64,000 bases of DNA from Gadus chalcogrammus (taxonomy: Eukaryota > Chordata > Actinopteri > Gadiformes > Gadidae): contig NC_079414.1 of NCBI RefSeq assembly GCF_026213295.1, forward strand, positions 14,544,650-14,608,649, read 5' to 3'. A model generated the notes under the pieces. It searched no databases, was not told the origin of the DNA, and was given only the letters and a program-made list of their open reading frames with translations. A program made the translations under genes and the position numbers. Shown here one piece after another: positions 16,505 through 30,959 of the stretch. The number at the start of each line of letters is the position of its first letter. Position 1 is the first letter of the stretch.

Positions 16505-16979
16505 CGCGGCAACGCAAAGGATATGGGCTGGAGACGAGGCTGATGCAGCAGCTGCGGGGGAAGGTGGTCTGCTTGAGGCAGAAGAAGACCACGGGAACCA
16601 TCTCAGGGTGGGGGACCACCAGCACACTGGCATCACTGCTTCCTTCGTCATCATCATCATCATCATCATCATTATCGTGGTGGTCACACCCTACTTCACT
16701 GTCACACCGGCCCATCTCCTCCTCCTCCTCCTCCTCCACTATGTCCTCTTCGATCCAGTCCACCTCCATCATCCCTTCCTCCTCTTCCTCCTCCTGCTCC
16801 CTCGGAGAGAGGCGGGGAGTGGGGGAGTGCTGTCGTGGAGAGGAGAAAGCGAAGGCTCGGCCGCCGCCGCCACCGCCGCCATCTTCCCATGCCGTGGTCG
16901 TCGTGAAGACGACAGGGGTCGGCGTTACCCCGACGATAGCGGAGGCCGGTGTCAGGCCCTCCTCCTCCTCAATCGTCAT
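16505..16979 (-). CDS. First coding exon, T-type calcium channel-like (Cav3)
   Basis: Cav3 alpha-1 subunits form low-voltage-activated calcium channels in the plasma membrane. This exon would encode the cytoplasmic N-terminus. The ATG is 14 bases after a 3' splice site. The first ~125 residues are acidic low-complexity sequence with a G-run, long E-runs and a D-run from (ATC)n on the plus strand. Then come VPHPEMVPVVFFCLKQTT and FPRSC. This closely matches CACNA1I/CACNA1H (VPHPxxxPxxFFCLxQTT, PRxWC), as I know the family. Mammalian CACNA1H also places its ATG in the second exon, which fits the acceptor here. Oddities: the next residues align as SCCISLVSSPY against the family's xWCxxxVCNPW, so both tryptophans and a cysteine are replaced. 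There is also no strong donor where the exon normally ends; the first usable GT is GCG|GTAACC at 16504-16503. It may be a divergent paralogue or a decaying copy. I cannot choose between the H and I paralogues. Confidence 0.6.
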
Positions 16980-17036
16980 GGCAACGGGGCGGTCTGTGGC
17001 AGAGAGAAATAGAAGACCAAAGGTTAGAGAGAGGGG
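16980..17036 (-). other. 3' splice site and short 5' UTR before the channel ATG
   Basis: On the minus strand, CTAAC (branch-point-like, near 17030) is followed by a pyrimidine tract and GCCACAG, with the AG at 16995-16994. Fourteen bases of 5' UTR then lead to GTTGCCATGA. The layout is what a second exon with a non-coding exon 1 upstream would show. Confidence 0.6.
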
Positions 17037-18587
<1,551 letters not shown>

Positions 18588-18707
18588 TGAACATGTTTCC
18601 TCAAACATGTGTCATCCTCTGCACATCCTGTTTGTTCAGACAGCCGACAGCCCTCCGTAAATCAGTTCAATCACAAACTTCATAGCGGGGGGGGGGGTCT
18701 TCACACT

Positions 18708-19022
18708 AGTGTTTCCCAACCTTGTCGTCAAGACCCCACTTGGGACTTGGATACTGGGTCTCGGGAGAGGGCTGGCATATAAGCTGTAGATATTTGGATG
18801 CAGACTCTTGATGAATACAAAAAGGGGTTACGGTTCTTTATGCTTTTAGACTGCTAAATTTGTAGCCACAAGCAAACTTCTACCAAGCACTTTACTCAGA
18901 AATGTGTCAGGCGGATGGTGATACTCTGAGAACAACAAGAGAGGCAAGACGTAGGAGTCCATGGAGAAATTATTTTCGGACCTAAAAATGGGGTCACGGT
19001 AGAAGGCCATGAGGGTTGGAAC
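18708..19022. mobile_element. Possible hAT-like MITE
   Basis: The left end reads AGTGTTTCCCAACCTTG and the right end, inverted, reads AGGTTCCAACCCTCATGG, with roughly two-thirds agreement. The GTTTCCCAACC end is characteristic of a widespread set of fish hAT-type elements. No clear 8-bp target duplication was found, so the boundaries are tentative. Confidence 0.4.
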
Positions 19023-21349
<2,327 letters not shown>

Positions 21350-21672
21350 GGGAACGTTGTTACTAATTTAAAGTGATGCAACAGGATCTAAAGGAATGTT
21401 GTTTCTAATTTAAAGTGAAACAACAGGATCTAAAAGAATGTTGTTCATTTAAAGTGATACAACAGGATCTAAAGGAATGTTTTTCCCCATTTAAAGTCAT
21501 ACAACAGGATCTAAAGGAACATTGTTACTAATTTAAAGTGATACAAAATGATCTAAAGGAATGTTGTCATGGGAAAGTTGTTACTGATTTAAAGTGATAC
21601 AACAGGATCTAAAGTAATGTAATGATGGGAATGCTGTTACTAATTTAAAGTGATACAGCAGGATTTAAAAAT
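21350..21672. repeat. 42-bp minisatellite, about 7 copies
   Basis: Units contain GGAATGTTGTTACTAATTT followed by AAAGTGATACAACAGGATCT. Copies differ by point changes, and two carry an insertion of about 20 bp containing GTCATGGGAA or TGATGGGAA. It stops abruptly inside a unit at AAAATGTGAAATACC. Confidence 0.9.
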
Positions 21673-21865
21673 GTGAAATACCAATAGCTTATCACAGAGG
21701 GATGTATCCACTACACACACAGTGACAGGAAAATGTAATCTTAGAAACTCAGTTTGGAAAAGGATTGTAGGGTTGTGGTCTGAATCCCTGCCCTCCCTCT
21801 CTTTTTTGGGTAGTTTGTTCTTCATACATTCTGTCAAATCATATTGATGTTGTTTGTCTGGGTTT

Positions 21866-22412
21866 AACACACTGCTTTAAGTGTGTTTGGGCTTAACACA
21901 GGCCTTTTGAGTTTGTTTGGGTGTATGGCCTTTAGTTTGTTTGGGTGTAACACACAGGTCTTTAGTTTGTTTGGGTGTAACACACGCGTCTTTAGTTTTT
22001 TTGGGTGTAACACACAGGTCTGTAAGTTTGTTTGGCTGTAAAACACAGGTCTTTAAGTTTGTTTGGGTGTAACACACAGGTATTTAAGTTTATTTGGGTG
22101 TGACACACAGGTATTTTGGTTTGTTTGGGTGTAACACACAGGTCTTTAAGTTTGTTTGGGTGTAACACACAGGTATTTTGGTTTGTTTGGGTGTAACACA
22201 AAGGTCTTTATGCTTGTTTGGGTGCAGGTCTTTAAGTCTGTTTGGGTGTAACACACAGGTCTTTAAGTCTGTTTGGGTGTAACACACAGGTCTTTAAGTT
22301 TGTTTTGGTGAAACACACAGATATTTTGGTTTGTTTTGGTGTAACACAAAGGTCTTTATGTTTGTTTGGGTGTAACACAGGTCTTTAGATTTGTTTGGGT
22401 GCAACACACAGG
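21866..22412. repeat. 31-bp minisatellite, about 17-18 copies
   Basis: Units contain AGGTCTTTAAGTTTGTTTGG followed by GTGTAACACAC. Some units are shortened, and several carry ATTTTGG in place of CTTTAAG. Because 31 is not a multiple of three, the overlapping short minus-strand frames (CVTPKQTKDL-like) switch frame from unit to unit and are not genes. Confidence 0.93.
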
Positions 22413-25400
22413 TCCGACTTCAGGACCACGGACAGCGCCCGCTGGAACAAAGTACTAATTTGTTAATTTGACTTAATGGTTGATTAATTGATCTAGTCCT
22501 TAGCTCACCTTGTGATCTCCACCAGGCCTCATAAGCCTCTGGCCAAGCAGGCTCTGGTGGATTACAGAAAACAAAAAGCTGGAAGGCAAAAATTCAGAAA
22601 TACATAAGGATGTTTGATGATCGGTTGATTAGTTAATGGAAGTTTAGAACTGGAATTATCAATAATAAAAAGGAATATCCTAAACCTTCAACATTCTCAT
22701 TAGCTCTTTAATAAGTCTCCAGAAGGGGATGGGGGGACAGGAGGCTATCTACATCTTATTATCTAGAATTCATCTACAAGTAATCCTTGGTGACCCTTGG
22801 ATCAATGAATCAGACAGGAGGAGAGAGGGTTCGGGGAAGGGGGGTGATATAGAGAGAGAGAAAAAAAGGTAAATTGAAAGAGAGAGAACTTTAGAGACAG
22901 AGTACTATAGGACTTAGGTGAGTTGGTGAGGAAAGCATAAGGAAAAGGGAAAGAGGGGAGTTGAGAAATAGAAAGAGAGGGGTGAGAGGTGGAGCACAGA
23001 AGGGATTGTAATTGTTTAGCGTTGCACTGTGTGCTGAAGTGTGTGCTTTGATTTGTTTGCCGTATGAAAGGTTGCGATAGGTCTTAAACTCATCCTCACA
23101 TATACTGCTTTAGGAGCCAAGAGAGATTAAACTGATCCTTTCAGAAAACACCTTCGTCAAATACAAAGGTCAGCCTCGAAAAGAGGAGAGGAATAATGTC
23201 AACGCTTCTCGTCCCCTGCAACACTATCCTATCCACCCAATACAGATTCCCACACCAAGGTGTGAAACACACGAGAGTTCTTGAAATGTTTTAAAGAGCG
23301 CTCATATAGTTGGCCTACTGCGCCCTGTCAATTAGGCACCTTGTCTCCAGTGTCCAGTGCAACATGCCATTCACTCTCTCTTTCAACCCACTTTTCTGCC
23401 TTGAGAACTCCCCCTTATTAAACGATGCACACTTGAGACAGGCCGTTAACGTGTTCTGCATGGGAATTGGCTTGAATTATTCATGTTTAAAAGACAGTTG
23501 GTAAACATAGCTTTGATGATGAACACGCTCTTAAACATCGTTCTAATACTACGCTCACTCAACCGGCACACACTAACCTGGCTATTCATCCAGTGTTTGG
23601 CTAACCGCTAGGATCACTGACTCGATGCGCCTTGTGTTTTACTTTATCAATCCACCTCTTGTTCCCCCTCATACCAGGCAAGCTGGTTAACACACAGTAA
23701 CTCTTTTTAGGTGTACTGTTCAACAATACCACAGAACTTAAGATAGGAGGAGCAGGGATCGCAGTTTTGCGAAGATATATGTGTGCACACTTGTGTTTGT
23801 AAGTGCGAGTGTGAGCACATCTGTGTGTGTGCTATTAGACCAGATCTCAGTGGCATCCTTACTAGGCTACTAACAATGAGCAGTGTGCGACAGTACCAGA
23901 GCAGCAGGATCTATGGCTCTATGAAAATAGAGCAGCAAGCAGCTGCAGCGTCTCCACAGTTGGCTACCAGACCCAACCGGGACCCCATAAACCATCAGTC
24001 TCCCCACTACTGAGGGGCAACGGGATCCACCCCTCCATTAATCACCTTTCTGCTTCCTGGTTCAAAGGCCTCAGTGTTTAAACTGATTGGTCTGGGTTAT
24101 GGGCACGGAGTACCTGTGCATGGCCTAGTTTAGAATGAGAGATGGTTTTAGCGGATAGGGAGGCATGGGTTGCTTTGTATTGGGATTCATTTTGGGATGA
24201 TCAAGACGCCAAGTGAACATCCTTGTGCCCAGAAAGTAAATGCATCACAAAGAAACAAGGAACAGAAGATTGATTGTTTATGTCCAATTTCCTTTGTGCT
24301 CTAAGATTTGATTTGGATGCGTTGAGTCTTTTTACAAATAGATATAAACGTTCAAGACATAGAACATAAACAATTTGTAATGGCCAAGAGTCAAAGGGCC
24401 AGACATTGTGGGTTACAATCTCTAAAGCACTAAGAAGAGCAACTGTAAAATTGTGAAGTTGCATGTGCCTTGTTAATATTTGACCAGGCAATTTCAACTG
24501 TTGTATCGGCTGGAATCTTGGGCAATAACATGTTAAATAAAGCAGGGAAGAACCTCGGCGTTGATTCAATTAAAAACAAATTGGGAATACAATATTGTTA
24601 CAGAGCATCGTTGCTTCCGGCAATGGCCGAAATTAACCACCCATAGCTTTAACCAAGCATTCCCTCGCTATTAAATGGAGAAGCTGGTGGACGCTTAGTG
24701 CGACAACAAATACAATTAGATTTTTTTTTTCTTTTATGAAACAAAAGAATAAGTAAATGTGTCTCTGAAGGAACACACCGTTTACTTCTTCACTCGCGTA
24801 AGAATAGATATGAGCTTCAACTAATTATGAAACGCTGCCATCTTACGATTTGCTCAAATAGTGAGTGATTCGTCTTTTCAAGTAACCAATGGCAAAGCTC
24901 CACAAGTGTCAGCCAATCATAATCCCCCTCAGCCGACCGGGAGGATAGCCAGCTGTCACCGTGACAACAATATGAACAGAGCTACGACACACTGTAAGGC
25001 ATCCACCTCCATCTTCACATCAATCCATCCCTCGAGCTATATAACTATCCATCCATCACCCATCTATCAATCCATCTATCTCTCCTTAAGCTACCCATCC
25101 ATCTGTCACACCGTCCATCGGTCTATCAATCCATCCATCTCCATAAGCCTGCTCTCTTGACCCTAGTCACATACATGTGTGTGTGTTTGTAAGTGTGTGT
25201 CTGTGCGTGGGTGCGTGCGTGCATGCGTCTAGCCTCTCACAACCACATACTTGAATGACATTAGGTCAACACTGTGACAGTCCCTGTATCTTTGCATGTG
25301 AGAAGCACCAGACCGAGGAAGGGATAAGGGAGGTCTCTGGAGGATGACGACCCTAGGTCAGAGGTCAGAGGTCAGAGGACAGGTCAGGTGTTCTCCATGA

Positions 25401-25724
25401 TGGAGGGAACTAAGAAGGACAGGAATGGAAAGAGAGGATGAGAAGAGGAAGAGTTTAGGGTTCAGAAGAGGAAAGAGGGAAGAGGGCCTGATTAGGGATT
25501 GGGCAGGACCGGTTATGATTGGTAACAGTCATGGTAACAGAGGGGGGTCCTCACTCTTTGTGTGTGTGTGTGAGAGTGTGTTTAGGTTAACTGTGTATGT
25601 GGTGTGTGTATTTGGTGTGTTGGTGACTGTGGATAAGGATGTGTATGTGTCCGTGTTTGTGTGTGTACGGCATGGTATTAAGGTAAGACATAAATGTGTG
25701 TGTGTGTGTGTATTTGTGTTTTAC
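22413..25724. other. Non-coding, presumed intron
   Basis: There is a purine-rich tract at about 22815-23000, scattered TGTGTG words near 23780-23830, and CCATCCATC-type tetranucleotide-rich sequence at 25020-25145. A tandem GTCAGAG word lies at 25358-25386, and GT-rich sequence lies immediately before the LINE (25555-25722). A 122-codon minus-strand open frame near 24.2-24.57 kb has no recognisable similarity. No exon was identified. Confidence 0.45.
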
Positions 25725-27440
25725 AACAAGAGCCCAGGCCTTGATGGAGTCCCGGCAGAAATCCTGAAGCATGGCGGATACCTCCTCACCCGCAGATTAC
25801 ACCAACTGATCGTTAACATTTGGTCATCTGAAGTCATCCCGCAAGATTGGAAGGATGCCAACATCATCACAATCTTTAAGCGGAAAGGAGACAAAGCAGA
25901 CTGCGGTAATAGCAGAGGCATTTCCCTCTTGTCAGTTGCCGGTAAGGTGCTCGCACGGATCATGCTACTCCGACTAGCATCTCATGCTACCAATAACATT
26001 CTACCGGAGACCCAGTGCGGCTTTAGGCAACAGCGAAGTACCGCAGACATGATCTTTGCTGCTAGACAGATACAGGAAAAATGCAGAGAACACTGCAAAG
26101 ACCTGTACCTAGCTTTCATCGATCTGTCCAAGGCCTTCGACACGGTAAACCGGGAACTGCTGTGGGAAGTGCTGGGGAAGCTGGGGGTTCCACCAAAGTT
26201 CAGAAACATCTTGCGGCAGTTTCATGATGGGATGCAAGCCTGTGTGAGTGTTGGTGGCCAACAATCTCCATTCTTCAGTGTGGATGTGGGGGTCAAGCAA
26301 GGGTGTGTCCTAGCCCCAACCATCTTCAACATATTCCTCTCCACAGTCACCCTCCTCTCGCACAAACTCCTGGACCCTTCTGATGGGGTACAGATACAGT
26401 ACAGACTGGATGGCAACCTCTTCAACATTAGGCGCCTCCAAGCCTTCACCAAAACCACCACCCAACACATCTTAGAGCTACAGTATGCAGATGACTGTGC
26501 TCTCCTCGCCCACTCACCAGAATCTCTACAGCGTGCGCTGAATGTGGTCGCCTCCATCTACAGCGCCATTGGTCTCCAAATAAACATCAAGAAAACACAA
26601 ATAGTTGCTCAGGAGTTCACCCCCCAAACGTGTGTGCCCACCTTCACCCTCGATGGTCATCCCCTTGCCATCGTCCCACACTTCACCTACCTAGGCAGTA
26701 TTCTGTCCCCCTCCTGCAACATCGATGATGATATCCAGGTCCGCATCGGTCTGGCCTCTGCTGCCTTTGGCAGGCTTAGCGCCAGGGTTTTCCAGAACAG
26801 GAACCTTACCACCTCCACCAAAGCAGCTGTGTACAGGGCAGTCTGTCTTTCCACACTGCTGTATGGTTCGGAAACCTGGACACCCTACCAGAGGCATTTT
26901 CGAACCCTAGAGGCCTTCCACATCCGTTGCCTGCAAAGGATCCTGGGTGTGTCCTGGGAAGACAGGGTGCCTTATGCTGAGGTCTTTGACCGGACCCACA
27001 CACAAAGCATCGCCCTGCTCCTTGCGCAAAAACACCTACGCTGGGTTGGGCATGTGATCCGTATGCCTGCCCACCGCCTGCCCAAGCAAATCCTCTATGG
27101 CCAACTTCTGGATGGCCAGAGATCTGCTGGGGGTCCAAAAAAGCGCTATAAGGATCACCTCAAAACCCTCCTGAAGCAGTGCAACATTCCACCTACTGCA
27201 CTCGAGTCCCTGGCTGCTGATCGAAACACCTGGAGCTCCTCCTGCAACCAGGGAACTACTCACCTTCAGGAGCAAGCCACAGAGAGGAGGATACAGCGAC
27301 GTGCACTGAGGCATCAACGTGCTGCAGTGCCCACACCCTCCAGTGCCACATACCCCTGTCTCTCTTGTGGCAAAATCTGCGGATCCCGCATAGGCCTGCA
27401 CAGCCATTTGGCTATGCATCGTCGCAACACACCCCAATAA
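25725..27440 (+). CDS. LINE reverse transcriptase ORF, truncated, C2H2 tail
   Basis: The frame is open for 571 codons after the element boundary. It opens further upstream to an ATG at 25425, but those ~100 residues are translated GT-repeat and unrelated flank. Reverse transcriptase motifs are in order: NKSPGLDGVPAEIL, a FIDLSKAFD motif A at about 26115-26141 with the catalytic Asp, VGVKQGCVLAP, YADD with both catalytic Asp residues at 26484-26495, and a FTYLGS motif. A C-terminal region with HLRWVGHVIRMP follows, then a final zinc finger of the form CX2CX12HX3H at about 27357-27419. The catalytic residues are intact and there are no frameshifts or stops, so the insertion is probably recent. 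Without its endonuclease and start codon the copy itself should be inactive. Confidence 0.85.
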   Translation, partial: NKSPGLDGVPAEILKHGGYLLTRRLHQLIVNIWSSEVIPQDWKDANIITIFKRKGDKADCGNSRGISLLSVAGKVLARIMLLRLASHATNNILPETQCGFRQQRSTADMIFAARQIQEKCREHCKDLYLAFIDLSKAFDTVNRELLWEVLGKLGVPPKFRNILRQFHDGMQACVSVGGQQSPFFSVDVGVKQGCVLAPTIFNIFLSTVTLLSHKLLDPSDGVQIQYRLDGNLFNIRRLQAFTKTTTQHILELQYADDCALLAHSPESLQRALNVVASIYSAIGLQINIKKTQIVAQEFTPQTCVPTFTLDGHPLAIVPHFTYLGSILSPSCNIDDDIQVRIGLASAAFGRLSARVFQNRNLTTSTKAAVYRAVCLSTLLYGSETWTPYQRHFRTLEAFHIRCLQRILGVSWEDRVPYAEVFDRTHTQSIALLLAQKHLRWVGHVIRMPAHRLPKQILYGQLLDGQRSAGGPKKRYKDHLKTLLKQCNIPPTALESLAADRNTWSSSCNQGTTHLQEQATERRIQRRALRHQRAAVPTPSSATYPCLSCGKICGSRIGLHSHLAMHRRNTPQ

Positions 27441-27505
27441 CTGTCCTTCCTTTCCATTTGGAGCAACGTCATCATCGTAATCGATGGACTGCCATAACGT
27501 TTGCA
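25725..27505 (+). mobile_element. 5'-truncated non-LTR retrotransposon (LINE)
   Basis: The element begins abruptly at the codons for NKSPG, the start of the reverse-transcriptase core, directly after TGTGTGTGTATTTGTGTTTTAC. Upstream endonuclease sequence is absent, so the copy is 5'-truncated, as is usual for target-primed insertion. It runs without interruption through the stop codon at 27438-27440 and a short 3' UTR containing GTCATCATCGTAATCGATGG. TG-rich sequence (GCATGCATGTGTGT) resumes after the 3' end, so it appears to sit in a TG-rich site. I do not assign a clade with confidence; the RT-plus-C2H2 architecture is shared by several fish and invertebrate LINE groups. Confidence 0.88.
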
Positions 27506-27586
27506 TGCATGTGTGTTTATGCCTTATCGCCATTTGAATGCACTAATGAATCGTAAAAACAAAAACACACACATTAATATTCATAC

Positions 27587-27618
27587 AGAGTGTTGTATTC
27601 TTAGAAATACAACACTCT
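27587..27618. repeat. Perfect 13-bp hairpin
   Basis: AGAGTGTTGTATT and AATACAACACTCT are exact inverted copies separated by the 6 bases CTTAGA. It lies about 80 bp beyond the LINE 3' end. No U-run follows and no function is apparent. Confidence 0.8.
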
Positions 27619-28801
27619 CCAAGCTAAATGCTAATTCACGTTTTTCAGAACCACCTCTACAGTGAGACAAATACATACACAATGCACAAACACATGCGCA
27701 CACAACACATAAACAAATACGTGCACAAACATACAATATATTCACACGGGCACATAGACACACACCAACAGACACCCATACAATTAATAGTAAATCGCAC
27801 ACTACCTCTCCATTGTATAACATGACGGTTTAGGTAAGGGAGTTAGACACCCACACTCTGGAGATCCCAATACAGAGAGAACTATCTTTAGCAATAGATA
27901 GACCCCACTAACCATCCACATAACCATCCAACCATCCATTCCACCTCCCTCCATCCATCTTTCAATTTGACTATCTATCCATCCATTGGTCAGTTTGTCT
28001 ATCTAACCATACATCCATTAGCCCATCCATCAATCCGTCCATCTGTCCTCCTGTTCATAACACTATGGTGTCATCTTCTGTTCGCAGCCGGCTGTGGGTG
28101 ACAGCCTGTTGTGTAAACTGTGACTCGGCTCCATCTTGCTCCATCTTTCCCTGTACGCTCACCTTCTGCTTAATGCCGCCAATACATGGGGAGCTTTTAG
28201 TGTTGGCGTTGCCAGCATTGCCAATGTTTTCTATGGAGTTGAAACTCAACATTATACACTAGGGCCCTTCTGCTAAGCTCGCGTCCAGCACTATGCCGAG
28301 CGCTCATCATACCCTGATCGCTTTATGCTAGCTTCCGCTAGCTATTTGTATCATATAAACATGATACGGTTATAATTTAAGGCTATGAGTTTTACTGTTC
28401 TACGAGAGTAGGAGGGTGCTTTAGCCAAACCATAGGGTTTGTGCCGCTTAGCGCTCTTGTGAATGTGTGAGAGTGAATGGGAAGTGAAGTGTACGACAGA
28501 AGTGAGTCAGGCACTTTGATATCAAACAAAGTGTTTCCGCGGCAACAAGAGACAAACGGCTGTAAAAACAAAAATGCTGTAACATCGTCGGACGCTGACA
28601 AAGGTTTCTCTTTGGTTTGTGAGGACATCAGCTAAGTAGAGTCAAGGGAATCAATGAATGACGAAAGATGAAGGATAAGAGAAATGAACATACTAGTATA
28701 GACTATAGAGGTCTTGATGTGCAACCAGCTCTTTATGCGCATATCCGTGACTTATTGTTTGTCTTTACATGTTGTTTGTATGTTCAATCCTAAATATATA
28801 T

Positions 28802-28803
<2 letters not shown>
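27619..28803. other. Non-coding, presumed intron
   Basis: CACAAACACA-like sequence covers 27670-27780, and CCATCCATC-rich sequence covers 27910-28050. The segment at 28065-28350 is GC-richer with repeated GCTAGC words, but I recognise no exon in it. Confidence 0.45.

Positions 28804-28898
<95 letters not shown>
28804..28898. repeat. (GT)n microsatellite, about 47 copies
   Basis: This is a pure GT array following TATATATACGT. Confidence 0.98.
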
Positions 28899-28899
<1 letters not shown>

Positions 28900-28980
28900 T
28901 TAGAAGAGACAAAAGAGCTGATTTCTGGAGATGAAAAGGTGAACAACAAAGTGCCGTAAACACTAAAGCATGAGACCGAA

Positions 28981-28984
<4 letters not shown>

Positions 28985-29025
<41 letters not shown>

Positions 29026-29028
29026 TAT
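28985..29028. repeat. (GA)n microsatellite, interrupted
   Basis: AGAG repeats with one AA interruption, less than 100 bp after the GT array. Confidence 0.93.
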
Positions 29029-29401
29029 TGATATGAAAGGGAAAAGGGGAATAGGGGTTGAAAGGGGGTTTGGGGGGCCGGTGTGAACCTGAGTTTGGGA
29101 GAGACATGAAGCGGTAGGGTAACCACAAAGCAGGGGGAGAGCCGAGCTTTGAGGGACGGAACATGAATGGCTCTTTAATGATGCCAGGCCATTTGGATCT
29201 GCACCACAGCAATGTTTCCACTGGACACACACAAACACTCTCAACACACACACACATATGTTCTAAATGGTGATAAGACACAACACACAAACTCACAGAC
29301 ACAATCTCTAAACAAACACACATTGACATACACCTTCTAAACCTATACAATACATGTAAACATGGGTTCTAAAAGCACAAACATACACACACACATGTTC
29401 T

Positions 29402-29444
<43 letters not shown>

Positions 29445-30264
29445 ACACATACACACAGAATATAAATTGTGGTTCCTGTGCTATTCAGAATAATAGCGTA
29501 CAGGGCCTCCCAGAGCTGTCTATAGACTGAAGCAACATCACCTCCAGAATATACGAACACTTCCACAATAAACCACACTCTAAACTGCAGAAGGGCTGAT
29601 AAAGAACACACTTCATCTCCACTCACAGGAGACAATGTATGGCTGTTTGGTAATATCATTGCTTACAGCACATAACCGTTTCACCATTCAGTCATTTAGG
29701 CTTTCATCCTACGCAACGTACCTTGAATAGATTTTTGTATACATGATGTAATTCATGAGCAAGAGGGGGTTGGGAGTTATCTTTGTCACAGGTAGATGGC
29801 GGGAAATGTGGACCTTTCAGCTGTGGGGTTGAACACACAAACCAAAAGTCTATCCTGTAATCCATAGACGATGAAATGATAAATGTATTCATTATAGATC
29901 TACAATGATTTAAAGTGCAGAAACTGTTTCAACCATCTGAAAAAAATGTAAGTAAATCTATGGAAACATATTGCTAGGATGATTTATTCAGCTTTATTCC
30001 TGATTAGATTGAAATCTGAAATATAGTTTGAAACTGTCAAAACTAATTTAATTGTATTCCATGATACAGACCGGCTAGAAGCTAGGTCATTTTGTTGAGG
30101 AAAAGGCCACTGCCCATCAGAGGATAGAAAAAAGACAGGAAAAAAGTGAAAGGGGAGAGAGTGGCAGACAGAAAACGAGGGAGGGAGAGAGTGAGATCTC
30201 TCTATCTTTCATTGTCAGAGAGTCAATCAAGATGGAGAAGCTCTAGAGACAACTCCACTACGTC
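29029..30264. other. Non-coding with AC-rich patches
   Basis: CACACAAACAC-like sequence covers 29225-29400, with a perfect AC run at about 29404-29438. The rest is AT-rich and unrecognised. Confidence 0.5.
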
Positions 30265-30332
30265 CTCCCCTCCCCTCAGGTGTACCCCTCCCCTCCCCTC
30301 AGGTGTACCCCTCCCCTCCCCTCAGGTGTACC
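30265..30332. repeat. 24-bp minisatellite, 2.8 copies
   Basis: The unit is CTCCCCTCCCCTCAGGTGTA with CCCC, repeated exactly. Each unit contains CAG|GTGTA, which looks like a splice donor but here is simply repeat sequence. Confidence 0.9.
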
Positions 30333-30959
30333 AGCTCTTAGTGGTACTAATGAACGGTGTCTAGTGGTTTGGTTTGAACACCCCTTTGTAGCACTATGTA
30401 CCTATTGACCCTCAGCATCAATAAGGAGCTAGCACTCATAAGGGAGGAAGCGGACAAAAAGACCCGTTTCAAGAAGAGGAAAATAACACCAACCCAACTA
30501 GATCTCAAATTAGCTCATTTGTACACTATTAAACAGTGAACCTGGGCATTGGGTAAGGGTAGTGGTTGGTGGGTTTGACTCAAACTCAAATGTTTGGCCT
30601 GGCCCCCCTAATCTCTCCTTAATATAAAGACTTGTCTGAACACACTGCGAGTTGTCTTCTAAATTACTAAACAGCGTTAATAGTTCAAACTATTCAGGCT
30701 TTGTATTTCCTGTTGTGTACTGATGGGGAACCGTTGTGATTGGTCCAATTTGTGGGAGCAGCAGCGGAGGTCTACGATTCATTTCTCAACACAGTGATTT
30801 CCCCTGCTCGTCTCCATGGTAAACGAGTGTGTGATGATTGGCTTGATGATGTGCTCGACGGGCTGAGCATAACATAAACACACGGTGCTGAAAGACTGGC
30901 TGCTGAACTCAGGGGAGATCTGGCATTTAGAGAGACAGAGAGGAGGAGACTTACTGGAG
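30333..30959. other. Non-coding, presumed intron
   Basis: Unique-looking sequence up to the 39-bp array. Nothing recognised. Confidence 0.45.

Noticed and set aside
16440..17012. 190-codon plus-strand open frame
   Set aside because: It is the antisense of the minus-strand channel exon. Its serine/isoleucine/valine runs mirror the acidic codon runs, and no similarity is recognised.
21866..22412. CRISPR-like array
   Set aside because: The repeats are contiguous with no unique spacers of uniform length, and the genome is eukaryotic.
24201..24569. 122-codon minus-strand open frame
   Set aside because: The composition is mixed, but no family is recognised and there are no splice or promoter signals; a frame of this length can arise by chance in 64 kb.
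25425..25724. The first 100 codons of the long frame as the true N-terminus of the LINE protein
   Set aside because: They consist of purine-rich flank and translated GT repeat; recognisable LINE sequence starts only at NKSPG.
27036..27533. 165-codon minus-strand open frame
   Set aside because: It lies opposite the LINE coding sequence and has no recognisable domain.
30265..30332. Series of splice donors (CAGGTGTA)
   Set aside because: They are parts of identical 24-bp tandem units, not exon ends.
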